A DNA stretch of 64,000 bases from Melioribacter roseus (GTDB lineage: Bacteria > Bacteroidota > Ignavibacteria > Ignavibacteriales > Melioribacteraceae). The notes under the pieces are model-generated. The model saw only the letters and a list, made by a program, of their open reading frames with translations. It ran no database searches and was not told the DNA's origin. The stretch covers positions 139,026 to 203,025 of the forward strand of contig DYHH01000002.1 of assembly GCA_020724265.1 (NCBI GenBank), in the 5' to 3' direction. Position numbers and translations under genes: made by a program. This document shows, piece by piece, positions 48,085-56,530 of this stretch (the first letter of the stretch is position 1; every line of letters begins with the position of its first letter).

Positions 48085-48969
48085 TTGAAGAAATCATTAA
48101 ATAATACTTACTCTTTAATTTTTTTAATAATAGTGATTACTGCAATGGATATTACGGCACAAAGTGAAAAATTCTGCAGATTTGAAAAAGATGGCAGTTC
48201 ATATTACGGTAAATATGAAGAAAATATTATTCATCAACTTGAAAGAGAACCTTGGTTTGGAATTGAACATACCGGGATCACTTATGAATTATCAGAAGTA
48301 AAATTGTTATATCCAAGTGAACCGAAAAAAATTATCGGTTTGGTTAAAGCTTACAAACAAGCTTGGGAAAATAAAAATCCGCCTAGTTTTGTTAGATGGT
48401 TTTTAAAACCCGCATCTTCCGCAGCTTCTGATTATGATAGTGTTTTTCTTCCTTCTGCTTTTGATCAAATAAAAGTCGAGTGTGAACTTACAATTATTAT
48501 AGGCAAGGAAATTAAAGATGCAGATCAAGAAGAAGCTGAAGCAGCAATATTCGGTTACACTGTTGGCAATGATATTATGGGTTATGATGAATCGTTTGTA
48601 AAATATACCGGAGATACTCTTGAGTATAAGGATCCGTCGCTTGCAGCAGCATTGAAAATCAGCGATCGGTTTGCTCCTTACGGGCCGCTGATTTATACAA
48701 ATTATAATTGGCAAGACCGTAATTTTTCACTAAGTATTCGTAACTCGGATAGCAACAAAGAAGTAATTTATAATGACAACACAAATAACCTTCTTTACAC
48801 GCCGGCTAAAATTGTTTCGAATCTTTCCAAAATTTTAACTCTTTACCCCGGAGACGTAATTATGACCGGTACTTCAAAATCTTTTGTTGCAGGTAGTGGT
48901 GATATAGTAACCGTTGAAATTGAAGGTCTCGGTAAACTAACAAATTACATTTCTGTTAAAAGAAATTAG
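48085..48969 (+). CDS. Fumarylacetoacetate-hydrolase-family protein carrying a signal peptide
   Basis: About 294 residues. From residue 28 it is a standard FAH-family protein: the short N-terminal domain CRFEKDGSSYYGKYEE, then VECELTIIIGKE (metal-binding Glu), GYTVGNDIMGYDE, and the end TLYPGDVIMTGTSKSF with GDIVTVEIEGLGKL. The family hydrolyses or decarboxylates beta-diketo or 2-oxo acids. The first residues KKSLNNTYSLIFLIIVITA then MDITAQ form a signal peptide. No ATG is available before Met24 of that leader; TTG codons at 48085 or 48073 are the possible starts, and no SD is visible, so the start is uncertain. It is paired with the exported aldolase 30 bp upstream. Confidence 0.8.
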   Translation: MKKSLNNTYSLIFLIIVITAMDITAQSEKFCRFEKDGSSYYGKYEENIIHQLEREPWFGIEHTGITYELSEVKLLYPSEPKKIIGLVKAYKQAWENKNPPSFVRWFLKPASSAASDYDSVFLPSAFDQIKVECELTIIIGKEIKDADQEEAEAAIFGYTVGNDIMGYDESFVKYTGDTLEYKDPSLAAALKISDRFAPYGPLIYTNYNWQDRNFSLSIRNSDSNKEVIYNDNTNNLLYTPAKIVSNLSKILTLYPGDVIMTGTSKSFVAGSGDIVTVEIEGLGKLTNYISVKRN

Positions 48970-48975
48970 AAAATA

Positions 48976-49902
48976 ATGAATAGCAGCGTTGAAAATATCC
49001 AAGGAATTATAGGAGTTATAAATACACCCTTTACTGAAGATAATAAAATTGATGTCGAATCACTTAATAGATATGTCGAAAATTCTATAACTAAAAAGGT
49101 AGTAGGATTCCTTGTTTTAGGATTAGCAGCAGAGGTAAATAAACTTTCAGTTGATGAAAAAATATTAATTGTAAATACTGTTATCAAGAAAGTAAATAAA
49201 AGAGTACCTGTAATATGCGGTACAACTGCATCATCACAAAAAAAAAGAATCGACTTAGTTAAAGAATTCTCCGATTTGGGCTGCGATGGAATACTTGTTA
49301 ACATCCCATATGAAAATGAAGATTCTTACATGTCGGATGTGAGAGAATTATCTAAGAACATTACCGGATTTATGATGCTGCAAGATTGGGATTTTCATGG
49401 TTACGGAATTCCGATAAATGTTATTACAAGACTTTTTAATGAATTAGAAAATTTCAAATGCCTCAAAATTGAAGTAGTACCCGCCGGAGTTAAATATTCA
49501 CAAGTTAGGAATGCAACAAACGGAAGAATTCATCTTTCCGGCGGATGGGCTGGAACACAGATGATTGAAGCACTTGATAGAAATGTTGACGCTTTTATGC
49601 CTACAATCTTACATGATGTGTACGGAATGATTTATCGCTTACACAGAAATGGTAAAAGAGAAGAAGCAAAGTTTATATTTAACAAACTACTGCCTATTAT
49701 TTCTTTCTCGCATCAGCATTTAGATATATCAATTCATTTTAATAAAAGACTGTTGTTCAAACAAAAAATTTTTTCTACTGCTAAAGTTCGGCAACCTATT
49801 ATATCATTTGATCAACACCATGAAAAAATTGCAGACGAACTGATTAAGTATGCAATTAAACTAAGTGAAAACATTGTAGAGAGTAGCAAATGGAAAAATT
49901 AA
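48976..49902 (+). CDS. DapA-family protein with altered active site
   Basis: A 308-residue relative of dihydrodipicolinate synthase/N-acetylneuraminate lyase. The Schiff-base lysine is kept (Lys164 in LKIEVVPAG), but the usual GTTGE is GLAAEV, and the YNxP segment that carries the catalytic Tyr is replaced by LQDWDFHGYG. The proton-relay Thr and Tyr are therefore missing at their normal places. It may catalyse a different pyruvate-independent aldol or dehydration reaction, or be specialised for a bulky acid. It lacks a signal peptide. It starts 6 bp after the FAH gene and overlaps the next one by 13 bp. Confidence 0.85.
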   Translation: MNSSVENIQGIIGVINTPFTEDNKIDVESLNRYVENSITKKVVGFLVLGLAAEVNKLSVDEKILIVNTVIKKVNKRVPVICGTTASSQKKRIDLVKEFSDLGCDGILVNIPYENEDSYMSDVRELSKNITGFMMLQDWDFHGYGIPINVITRLFNELENFKCLKIEVVPAGVKYSQVRNATNGRIHLSGGWAGTQMIEALDRNVDAFMPTILHDVYGMIYRLHRNGKREEAKFIFNKLLPIISFSHQHLDISIHFNKRLLFKQKIFSTAKVRQPIISFDQHHEKIADELIKYAIKLSENIVESSKWKN

Positions 49903-50972
49903 AATATTATATCGCTTTAGGAGCTCCTCCTATTCGAACTCCGGCAACAGGCGATGAACCATTCATGCGCCCCGAAGTCGGATTTAATCCCTCTTGGTTT
50001 TATAAGTTTTGTGAAATTGACTTTTCTGAAAAATGGCATACAGATGTTGAGTATAGATTGAAATGTCATGAAATAATGAGAGCCGAAATAAAGAAAAGAT
50101 TTCCCGGATACAATATTGGCGGTGTCTTGAATGATGAACCGTATGATCTGTTAACCGGTGTTTACGGTATCGGAATTATGGATTCGATTTTCGGAAGACC
50201 TTTACAGTATTATAATGATAAATGGCCTGCCCCAATAGGTGCTCATTTAAGCGATGAAGAAATTTTATCACTCCAAGCTCCTGATCTTTCAAACAACAGA
50301 TTTTTGATGAACATAATGGAACAGATTGATGAAATTTATAAATATACCGGAAGCGCACGTGGATTCTTAAACTGGCAAGGGAATCTGAACTCTGCATTCC
50401 GATTTAGAGGCGAAGCGATATTTATTGATTTGATGGAGGAGAATGAAATTATTGATAGGTTATTAACAATTATATCGGATACTTATTTGGAGGGAGTAAA
50501 AAGAATTTATGCAAAGCAGAAAGAATATAACATTGATTATGATTTTTCTACAATTGCTAATTGTACTGTTAACATGGTTGGTCCGGATATATATGGCTCC
50601 CGGCTACTGAAGTATGATCAAAAAATTGCAAATGAATTTCCAATAATCGGTGTACATAATTGTGCATGGACGGTAACACCCTATCTTGATTTATATTCTC
50701 AAATTCCGAATGTGGCATATATTGATATGGGTATTGATTCCGACTTAAAAAAAGCGCGTGAAATTTTTCCTGATGCAAGAAGAAATTGTCTTTATAAATC
50801 AATTGATCTAAAAGATAAATCCAACGAAGAAATTAGAAATGATTTTGTTTTTATTGCAGAGAATCTTGCACCATGCGATGTAGGTATGCCGGATATTGAA
50901 GATGATGTCCCCGATGAAAAAATAAAATTCGCAATTGATCTATGTAAAGAATTATCTGATAAATATTCTTGA
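49890..50972 (+). CDS. URO-D-superfamily methyltransferase-like protein (second copy)
   Basis: A 360-residue divergent member of the URO-D superfamily. The zinc-ligand pattern of corrinoid methyltransferases can be followed: His256 and Cys258 in HNCAWT, and Cys329 in APCDVGMPDIEDD. The N-terminal part (PEVGFNPSWFYKFCEIDFSEKW) is typical of a family often annotated as methyltransferase/URO-D in glycan and methylamine loci. No corrinoid protein is encoded next to it. It could feed the carrier at 15192. It overlaps the DapA-like gene, so both probably act in one pathway. True HemE function is unlikely. Confidence 0.78.
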   Translation: MEKLKYYIALGAPPIRTPATGDEPFMRPEVGFNPSWFYKFCEIDFSEKWHTDVEYRLKCHEIMRAEIKKRFPGYNIGGVLNDEPYDLLTGVYGIGIMDSIFGRPLQYYNDKWPAPIGAHLSDEEILSLQAPDLSNNRFLMNIMEQIDEIYKYTGSARGFLNWQGNLNSAFRFRGEAIFIDLMEENEIIDRLLTIISDTYLEGVKRIYAKQKEYNIDYDFSTIANCTVNMVGPDIYGSRLLKYDQKIANEFPIIGVHNCAWTVTPYLDLYSQIPNVAYIDMGIDSDLKKAREIFPDARRNCLYKSIDLKDKSNEEIRNDFVFIAENLAPCDVGMPDIEDDVPDEKIKFAIDLCKELSDKYS

Positions 50973-51036
50973 TTGATATAATACGAATGTTCTTTAAGGG
51001 ATGTTTTTATTTTTATAAAACAGGAGATTGTGTAAG

Positions 51037-52731
51037 ATGAGACACTCAATTATTATTTGGATAGTATTAATTATTGTTCTTGTATTCGGATGTAAACAAG
51101 AAGAAGAATATGAATTTAAATCCGAAAGCGAGTATGGACAATTTGCCCCTCCCGATGCATGGGAAGAAGATCCTAATTTTGCTTATTACGGAAGCGAAAA
51201 TGAATGGACTCGAAGAATGTTTTCAGACAATGCCGTGGCCAAATTCTACAAAAGAAAAGGTCAAAGACAAATGCTGTCGATAATTGACGGAAATTACGAA
51301 GAGGCTATTTCTTTATGCAAAAAAACGCTTTTAGAAACACCCCACGATTTAGAATCATATTTCAATTTAACTGCAGTGTTTACTCAACTAAATAGATTAG
51401 ATTCCGCAATAAAGTATATGAATTTTGCTCTTAAAAATAGTCTTCCCTTTACAAGGTTTCTTGCGGGACCTCGTGAACTTTTCGAACCTCTGTATTCAAC
51501 AAAAGAATTTCAAAAACTCAAATCAGAAAAGAATTTCAAAATTGTTCATGGACCGATGACGGGGGCAGTAACTTTTTCAAGCGCTAAAATTTGGTTAAGA
51601 ACTTCAGACGAATCAGACATAGAGATTCTTGTTCTCGATGATACTAAAGAAGTCGGCAGGTTTTCAGGTATATCGGAAAAGAAGAACGATTATGTTGCTG
51701 TAATCACTGCATATAATTTGCAACCAGATACCGAATATAAATTTAAGATATCTGTTGATGGAACGGAAATACCAGGAATGCACCAGTTAAGAACTTATGC
51801 TCAAAGTTATGAAGACAATAACATATTTATTGCTTTTGGTGGCGGTGCAGGCTATACAGATGAACATGAAAAAATGTGGTCAACTCTCGCTAAATATAAT
51901 CTTGATGCATTCTTGTTCTTAGGTGATAACGTTTATGTTGATTTACCTGAAATGCCTAATGCATTTCATAATTACACATATTACAGACGGCAATCTCGAC
52001 CTGAATACCGAACATTTTTAGAAACCACAAATGTCTATGCAATATGGGATGATCATGATGCAGCAATAGATGATATATGGATGGGTCCTTACATAGACAA
52101 ACCAAATTGGAAACTCCCGATGTTTCGACATTTCGAACGGCAATGGGTAAATCCTTTTAATGGAACTGAAGATTATCCAGGTTGTTATTTCAATTTTAAT
52201 ATCGGTGAAGTTGAATTTTTTATGATGGACACAAGATTTTATCGTACTAATCCTTATAAAAATGATCGAACTATGCTTGGTCAGGTTCAAAAGGAATGGC
52301 TGAAAGAGAAAGTCCTGAATTCTAAAGCCAGAATAAAAGTATTAGTCTCGTCTGTACCTTGGGATTTTAGAGCCAAACCGGGGAGTAAAGATACTTGGGG
52401 AGGTTTTGAAACCGAAAGAGAAGAAATTTTTAACTTCCTTACCGAAAATAATATTGAAGGAGTTATCCTGCTTTCTGCCGATCGGCACAGAACAGATGCA
52501 TGGAAAATTGAAAGAGAAAACGATTATCCGCTTTATGAATTTCAAAGTTCACGTTTAACCAACATCCATACTCACGAAATTATGCCCGAAGCACTTATTG
52601 CTTACAATGAAAAATGTTCTTTTGGTTTGCTGGAATTCGACTTTATAAATGAGAGGATTGTTTTTGATATTATCAGTATTGATAACGAAAAGCAGGGAAC
52701 AGTTGAAATAGATATTAATGAATTAAAGTAA
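51037..52731 (+). CDS. PhoD-like alkaline phosphatase/phosphodiesterase lipoprotein with TPR-like N-terminus
   Basis: About 564 residues. The lipobox is VFGC, followed by KQEEEYE, an acidic run similar to surface-export signals of some Bacteroidota lipoproteins. Residues about 75-140 look like TPR helices. The PhoD N-domain (HGPMTGAVTFSSAKIWLRT) and metallo-core follow: FLFLGDNVYVD, AIWDDHDAAIDD, and SADRHRTDAW. It hydrolyses phosphomono- or diesters outside the cytoplasm. The ATG at 51037 is preferred because the SD aggag is too close to the TTG at 51028. It is the last clear gene of the twenty-gene run. Confidence 0.88.
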   Translation: MRHSIIIWIVLIIVLVFGCKQEEEYEFKSESEYGQFAPPDAWEEDPNFAYYGSENEWTRRMFSDNAVAKFYKRKGQRQMLSIIDGNYEEAISLCKKTLLETPHDLESYFNLTAVFTQLNRLDSAIKYMNFALKNSLPFTRFLAGPRELFEPLYSTKEFQKLKSEKNFKIVHGPMTGAVTFSSAKIWLRTSDESDIEILVLDDTKEVGRFSGISEKKNDYVAVITAYNLQPDTEYKFKISVDGTEIPGMHQLRTYAQSYEDNNIFIAFGGGAGYTDEHEKMWSTLAKYNLDAFLFLGDNVYVDLPEMPNAFHNYTYYRRQSRPEYRTFLETTNVYAIWDDHDAAIDDIWMGPYIDKPNWKLPMFRHFERQWVNPFNGTEDYPGCYFNFNIGEVEFFMMDTRFYRTNPYKNDRTMLGQVQKEWLKEKVLNSKARIKVLVSSVPWDFRAKPGSKDTWGGFETEREEIFNFLTENNIEGVILLSADRHRTDAWKIERENDYPLYEFQSSRLTNIHTHEIMPEALIAYNEKCSFGLLEFDFINERIVFDIISIDNEKQGTVEIDINELK

Positions 52732-52734
52732 ACT

Positions 52735-52920
52735 ATGATGATATGTAAAAGTTATATAACAAAGGAATGGATTTATTCTTTAGACCTAAATTTGATAATG
52801 ATTTATGATCCAACCGATACGACTCAAATCCTATTTGAAGTTGAATATCGTAATAAAATATTAATCGAGGCGATTGAAATCGGATATTATACAACACCGG
52901 ATATTTGTAAAGTATTTTAG
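52735..52920 (+). CDS. Possible small protein, 61 aa, unrecognised
   Basis: A short reading frame directly after the PhoD-like gene, with two ATG codons at its start and no clear SD. It would encode a mainly beta, acidic peptide with a TPDICKVF end. It has no recognised domain. It may be a real small gene, a decayed remnant or chance. Confidence 0.22.
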   Translation: MMICKSYITKEWIYSLDLNLIMIYDPTDTTQILFEVEYRNKILIEAIEIGYYTTPDICKVF

Positions 52921-52980
52921 AAATTTAAAATAAGAGTGGCCCTATTTAATAATGATTATTGAAAAGAACATTTATTACAA

Positions 52981-53592
52981 TTGAAAAGCAATAAGAAAAC
53001 ACTTCATGTTGTTGGGGATAGTATCTCACTTCATTATGGTCCCTATCTCGAAAAGTATATTGAAAATAGTTTAACTTATTCGAGAAAAGAAGGGAAGCTG
53101 GGTAATCTTGATTTCCCAGAAGGTGCAAATGCTGGCGATTCTTCAATGGTACTTAACTATCTGAATAAATGTAAGTTAGAAAATTTGCAATGGGACATTC
53201 TACTAATTAATTGTGGTCTTCACGATATTAAAATTTATGAGGAACTGCATCAAATCAATATTAGTCAATACAAATATAATTTGGAACAAATTTTTTATTT
53301 AACAAATTTCTTAAGCAACAAGACAATCTGGATTAATACAACTCAGGTAATTGATAATCTTCATAATTCATTAAAAAGTGAGTTTAAAAGATTCAATAAA
53401 GATGTTGAAAAATATAATGAGGTAGCCAAGAAAATAGCTATCTCAAACCATATCCCAATTATTGATCTTAATGGATTTTGCAAATCATTAGGAGGTCAAG
53501 AAATATATCAAGATCATGTCCACTTTATACATGAGATACAAAAACTACAGGCAGCTTACATTGCCGGGCATATTAAAAGTTTATGTTTTTAG
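52981..53592 (+). CDS. SGNH/GDSL-family hydrolase
   Basis: A 203-residue cytoplasmic-type esterase fold. Block I is VVGDSISLHYG with the nucleophile Ser, block III is INCGLHDIK (G-x-N-D replaced by G-L-H-D), and block V is DHVHF with the Asp and His of the triad. The family removes acetyl or other acyl groups, often from sugars. There is no signal peptide. The frame is open upstream only to a TGA at 52960, and no ATG lies before the conserved region, so a TTG at 52981 is the probable start. Codon use seems similar to its surroundings. It may be separate from the operon upstream. Confidence 0.8.
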   Translation: MKSNKKTLHVVGDSISLHYGPYLEKYIENSLTYSRKEGKLGNLDFPEGANAGDSSMVLNYLNKCKLENLQWDILLINCGLHDIKIYEELHQINISQYKYNLEQIFYLTNFLSNKTIWINTTQVIDNLHNSLKSEFKRFNKDVEKYNEVAKKIAISNHIPIIDLNGFCKSLGGQEIYQDHVHFIHEIQKLQAAYIAGHIKSLCF

Positions 53593-53909
53593 CTGCATAT
53601 TTTTTAAGTAGATACTGAGTGTAAATTTATTGAGTCAGTTTTTATCTAAACTCAGATCGATGTATAAGAGGCATTAAGAAACAACATTTCTTATTAGTGG
53701 AGTTATAAAGTAGGTTAAAATCAAATAACGAAATAAAAAGTAGTTCCTTTTTTATATAGTGTAATAAATAGATTCCTAAAAGTTATTTGGATTTTTTCGA
53801 TAATATATCAGAAAAACTATTTAATAGTAAATTAGTAACCACTTGTTTTTTATAATGAAAAGAAAAATATTTTTTATCAATCTTATTTATAGAATATTTT
53901 AAGATAACA
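53593..53909. other. Gene-free gap of about 317 bp
   Basis: Very AT-rich spacer between the SGNH hydrolase and the next plus-strand gene. No ORF with a plausible start, no strong hairpin and no tRNA were seen. The region probably holds the promoter for the downstream gene, but no confident -33/-7 or -35/-10 pair could be picked. Confidence 0.5.
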
Positions 53910-55139
53910 ATGAGCAAAATAATAGTATTATTCATAATTTTAATTCTTCCTCAACTCAAATCGGAAGAAAAAACTCAATCGAATTTTGATCAACCTATAA
54001 AAGTATTTTATGACGGCGGCGGCTCGTTTTTTAATTTTTTAAGAAACGAAATTAACTTCGTTCACTTTGTAAGAGAGCCTACAATTGCTGAAGTACATTT
54101 ACAAATTAATTCGCTGCCCACCGGGGACGGAGGAAGAGAATATACTTTCTTCTTTAAAGGATTAAATGGATTTAAGAATTTGGATGATACTTTAAAAACT
54201 ACAGTATCCGGTTTCGCAACTGTTACACAGCGGGAAGAACAGTTGGCTAAATTTATTAAACTTGGTTTACTACGGTACGTTAGTAAAACTCCGTATGCGG
54301 AGTTAATTCTAATAAATTATAGCGGAGATATTCCTTCAATTTCACAAAAAGATATTTGGAATAGTTGGATTTTCGGTATCGGGTTCAATAGTTTTTTTAA
54401 AGGGGAAGAATCTAAAAAAGATTTCTATTGGGAAGCTGACTTCGATATTGATCGCATAACGGAAGAATCGAAAATTAGAATTAATGGTAAGTATTCTAAC
54501 GAATTAAAAGAATTTTATGATAATGATGTAAAGTCTACCAGCAGCAAGAAAGCAAAACAATTAGACTTGTTATATGTGAAATCAGTTTCGGATCATTTCT
54601 CTGCCGGAGTTTATACCGAAATAAAATCCAAGACTTATGAAAATATTCAAACTGGATTTAGTTTTGAACCGGCTGTAGAATACAATTATTTTCCGTATAG
54701 TGAATCACTTAGAAAAAACTTCACTTTCCTTTATAAAATCGGTTATACCAGCAATAATTATTTTGAAGAAACTATTTACCAGAAAAAAAATGAAAAACTT
54801 TATAAGCAATCCTTAACCGTAAACTATGAGTTACATGAAGTTTGGGGAGATGCCAATTTTAATTTAGAGGGTTCTAATTACCTGCACGACGTAAAGAAAA
54901 ATAGAGTTGAATTCCGAACAAGATTTTCATTCAGATTAGCAGGATCATTTTATTTTAATATTAGAGCAGGTTTATCCTACGTTAATGACCAGCTATATTT
55001 ACCTGCTGGCGAAGCAACGTTGGAAGAAATATTATTAAATCAAAAAAAGCTATCTTCACAATATGAGTACTCGCTTAGGTTTGGTGTAAGCTATACTTTC
55101 GGTTCAATTTATAATTCTGTCGTCAACACACGTTTTTAA
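53910..55139 (+). CDS. Probable outer-membrane beta-barrel protein, unknown function
   Basis: A 409-residue exported protein (hydrophobic leader, cleavage near LKSEE). The N-terminal third (about 20-165) is a small alpha/beta domain, with VFYDGGGSFFNFLRNEINFVHFVREP resembling periplasmic anchoring domains of some Bacteroidota barrels. From about residue 165 the sequence alternates aromatic and polar residues in long strands (FSAGVYTEIKSKTYENIQTG, then FYFNIRAGLSYVNDQLYLP), and it ends in Phe, which is the usual barrel signal. No family recognised. It stands alone between two spacers. Confidence 0.7.
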   Translation: MSKIIVLFIILILPQLKSEEKTQSNFDQPIKVFYDGGGSFFNFLRNEINFVHFVREPTIAEVHLQINSLPTGDGGREYTFFFKGLNGFKNLDDTLKTTVSGFATVTQREEQLAKFIKLGLLRYVSKTPYAELILINYSGDIPSISQKDIWNSWIFGIGFNSFFKGEESKKDFYWEADFDIDRITEESKIRINGKYSNELKEFYDNDVKSTSSKKAKQLDLLYVKSVSDHFSAGVYTEIKSKTYENIQTGFSFEPAVEYNYFPYSESLRKNFTFLYKIGYTSNNYFEETIYQKKNEKLYKQSLTVNYELHEVWGDANFNLEGSNYLHDVKKNRVEFRTRFSFRLAGSFYFNIRAGLSYVNDQLYLPAGEATLEEILLNQKKLSSQYEYSLRFGVSYTFGSIYNSVVNTRF

Positions 55140-55183
55140 GTAGAAAACTAATTCATATTTTATATCATTTTTTTTGCTCATTC

Positions 55184-56491
55184 ATGAACATGCTTAATAA
55201 AAAAGCATTCCATATAATGGCTAAACCGATGGGAGCAATATGCAATCTTGATTGTACATATTGTTTCTATTTGGAAAAGGAAAATCTTTATCCCGGCAGT
55301 AATTTTAGAATGCCCGAACAAGTACTTGAAGAATTCATAAAACAAAAAATAGAAGCCAACGATACTCCGGGTGTAAATTTTGCTTGGCAAGGAGGCGAAC
55401 CGACTTTACTCGGCATTGCATATTTTGAAAAAGTCGTTGAACTTCAAAAAAAATATTCAAACGGAAAAAAGATTGAAAATACATTTCAAACAAACGGAAT
55501 ATTACTCGATGATAAATGGTGTGAATTCTTTAATAGGAATAATTTTTTAATAGGACTTTCAATTGATGGTCCAAAAGATCTTCATGATAAATATAGGGTT
55601 AATAAAGGAGGTAAACCAAGTTTCGATCAAGTTGTTACAGGAATTGAATTGCTGAAAAAACATGAAGTAGAATTTAACACACTTACAGTTGTGCATGATT
55701 TGAATTCACGATACCCGCTTGAAGTATATAACTTTCTTAAAGAAATCGGAAGCGGATTTATGCAGTTTATTCCTATTGTTGAAAGAAAAGCCGTTTCATC
55801 TACCAATGTTAATTTAACATTAGTTTCACCCGATTATAAAGGTAATGCTGAAGTTACTGATTGGTCGGTAAAGTCTGAAGAATACGGAAATTTTTTAATT
55901 AAAATATTTGATGAGTGGGTTAGAAAAGATGCCGGTAAATATTTTGTCCAGATTTTTGATATAGCACTTGAAGCATGGTACGGGCAAGAACCGGGTTTAT
56001 GCGTATTTAGAGAAACTTGCGGGGATGCAATGGCAATTGAACATAACGGGGATTTATATTCATGCGATCATTATGTTTATCCCGAAAACAAACTCGGCAA
56101 CATAATGGAAGAACATTTATCAATATTAGTTAACAAACCTCAGCAGCAAAAATTCGGGGTTGATAAATTGATGAATCTTCCTAAATACTGTTTAGATTGT
56201 GAAGTAAGGTTTGTTTGCAACGGTGAATGTCCTAAACATAGATTTACAAAAACACCTGACGGAGAAGACGGATTAAATTATTTGTGTGCGGGATATAAAA
56301 AGTTTTTCACTTATATCGATCCGTATATGAAGTTTATGGCAAACGAGTTAAAACACGAACGTGCTCCGGCAAATGTAATGAAATGGGCAAAAGAAAAAGA
56401 TGCCGGATTCCCGAACATGAATGTCGGCAGGAATGATTTATGTCCATGCGGAAGCGGTAAAAAGTTTAAGTTGTGCTGTGGAAATATTTAA
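55184..56491 (+). CDS. Anaerobic sulfatase-maturating enzyme (radical SAM) with SEC-C tail
   Basis: A 435-residue radical SAM enzyme. The 4Fe-4S/SAM site is CNLDCTYC (Cys20, Cys24, Cys27 by the first ATG), followed by FAWQGGEPTLLG. The SPASM-type auxiliary cluster region follows: CGDAMAIEHNGDLYSCDHY, then CLDCEVRFVCNGECPKHR. The last 20 residues add a SEC-C zinc motif, DLCPCGSGKKFKLCCG. It converts the active-site Cys or Ser of sulfatases to formylglycine without oxygen. Both sulfatases in the window have Cys-type sites, so it can serve them. ATG codons at 55184 and 55190 are both possible. Confidence 0.93.
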   Translation: MNMLNKKAFHIMAKPMGAICNLDCTYCFYLEKENLYPGSNFRMPEQVLEEFIKQKIEANDTPGVNFAWQGGEPTLLGIAYFEKVVELQKKYSNGKKIENTFQTNGILLDDKWCEFFNRNNFLIGLSIDGPKDLHDKYRVNKGGKPSFDQVVTGIELLKKHEVEFNTLTVVHDLNSRYPLEVYNFLKEIGSGFMQFIPIVERKAVSSTNVNLTLVSPDYKGNAEVTDWSVKSEEYGNFLIKIFDEWVRKDAGKYFVQIFDIALEAWYGQEPGLCVFRETCGDAMAIEHNGDLYSCDHYVYPENKLGNIMEEHLSILVNKPQQQKFGVDKLMNLPKYCLDCEVRFVCNGECPKHRFTKTPDGEDGLNYLCAGYKKFFTYIDPYMKFMANELKHERAPANVMKWAKEKDAGFPNMNVGRNDLCPCGSGKKFKLCCGNI

Positions 56492-56530
56492 AGATTGTTC
56501 GTGAATGAATTCAAATACATCCAGAGCTAT

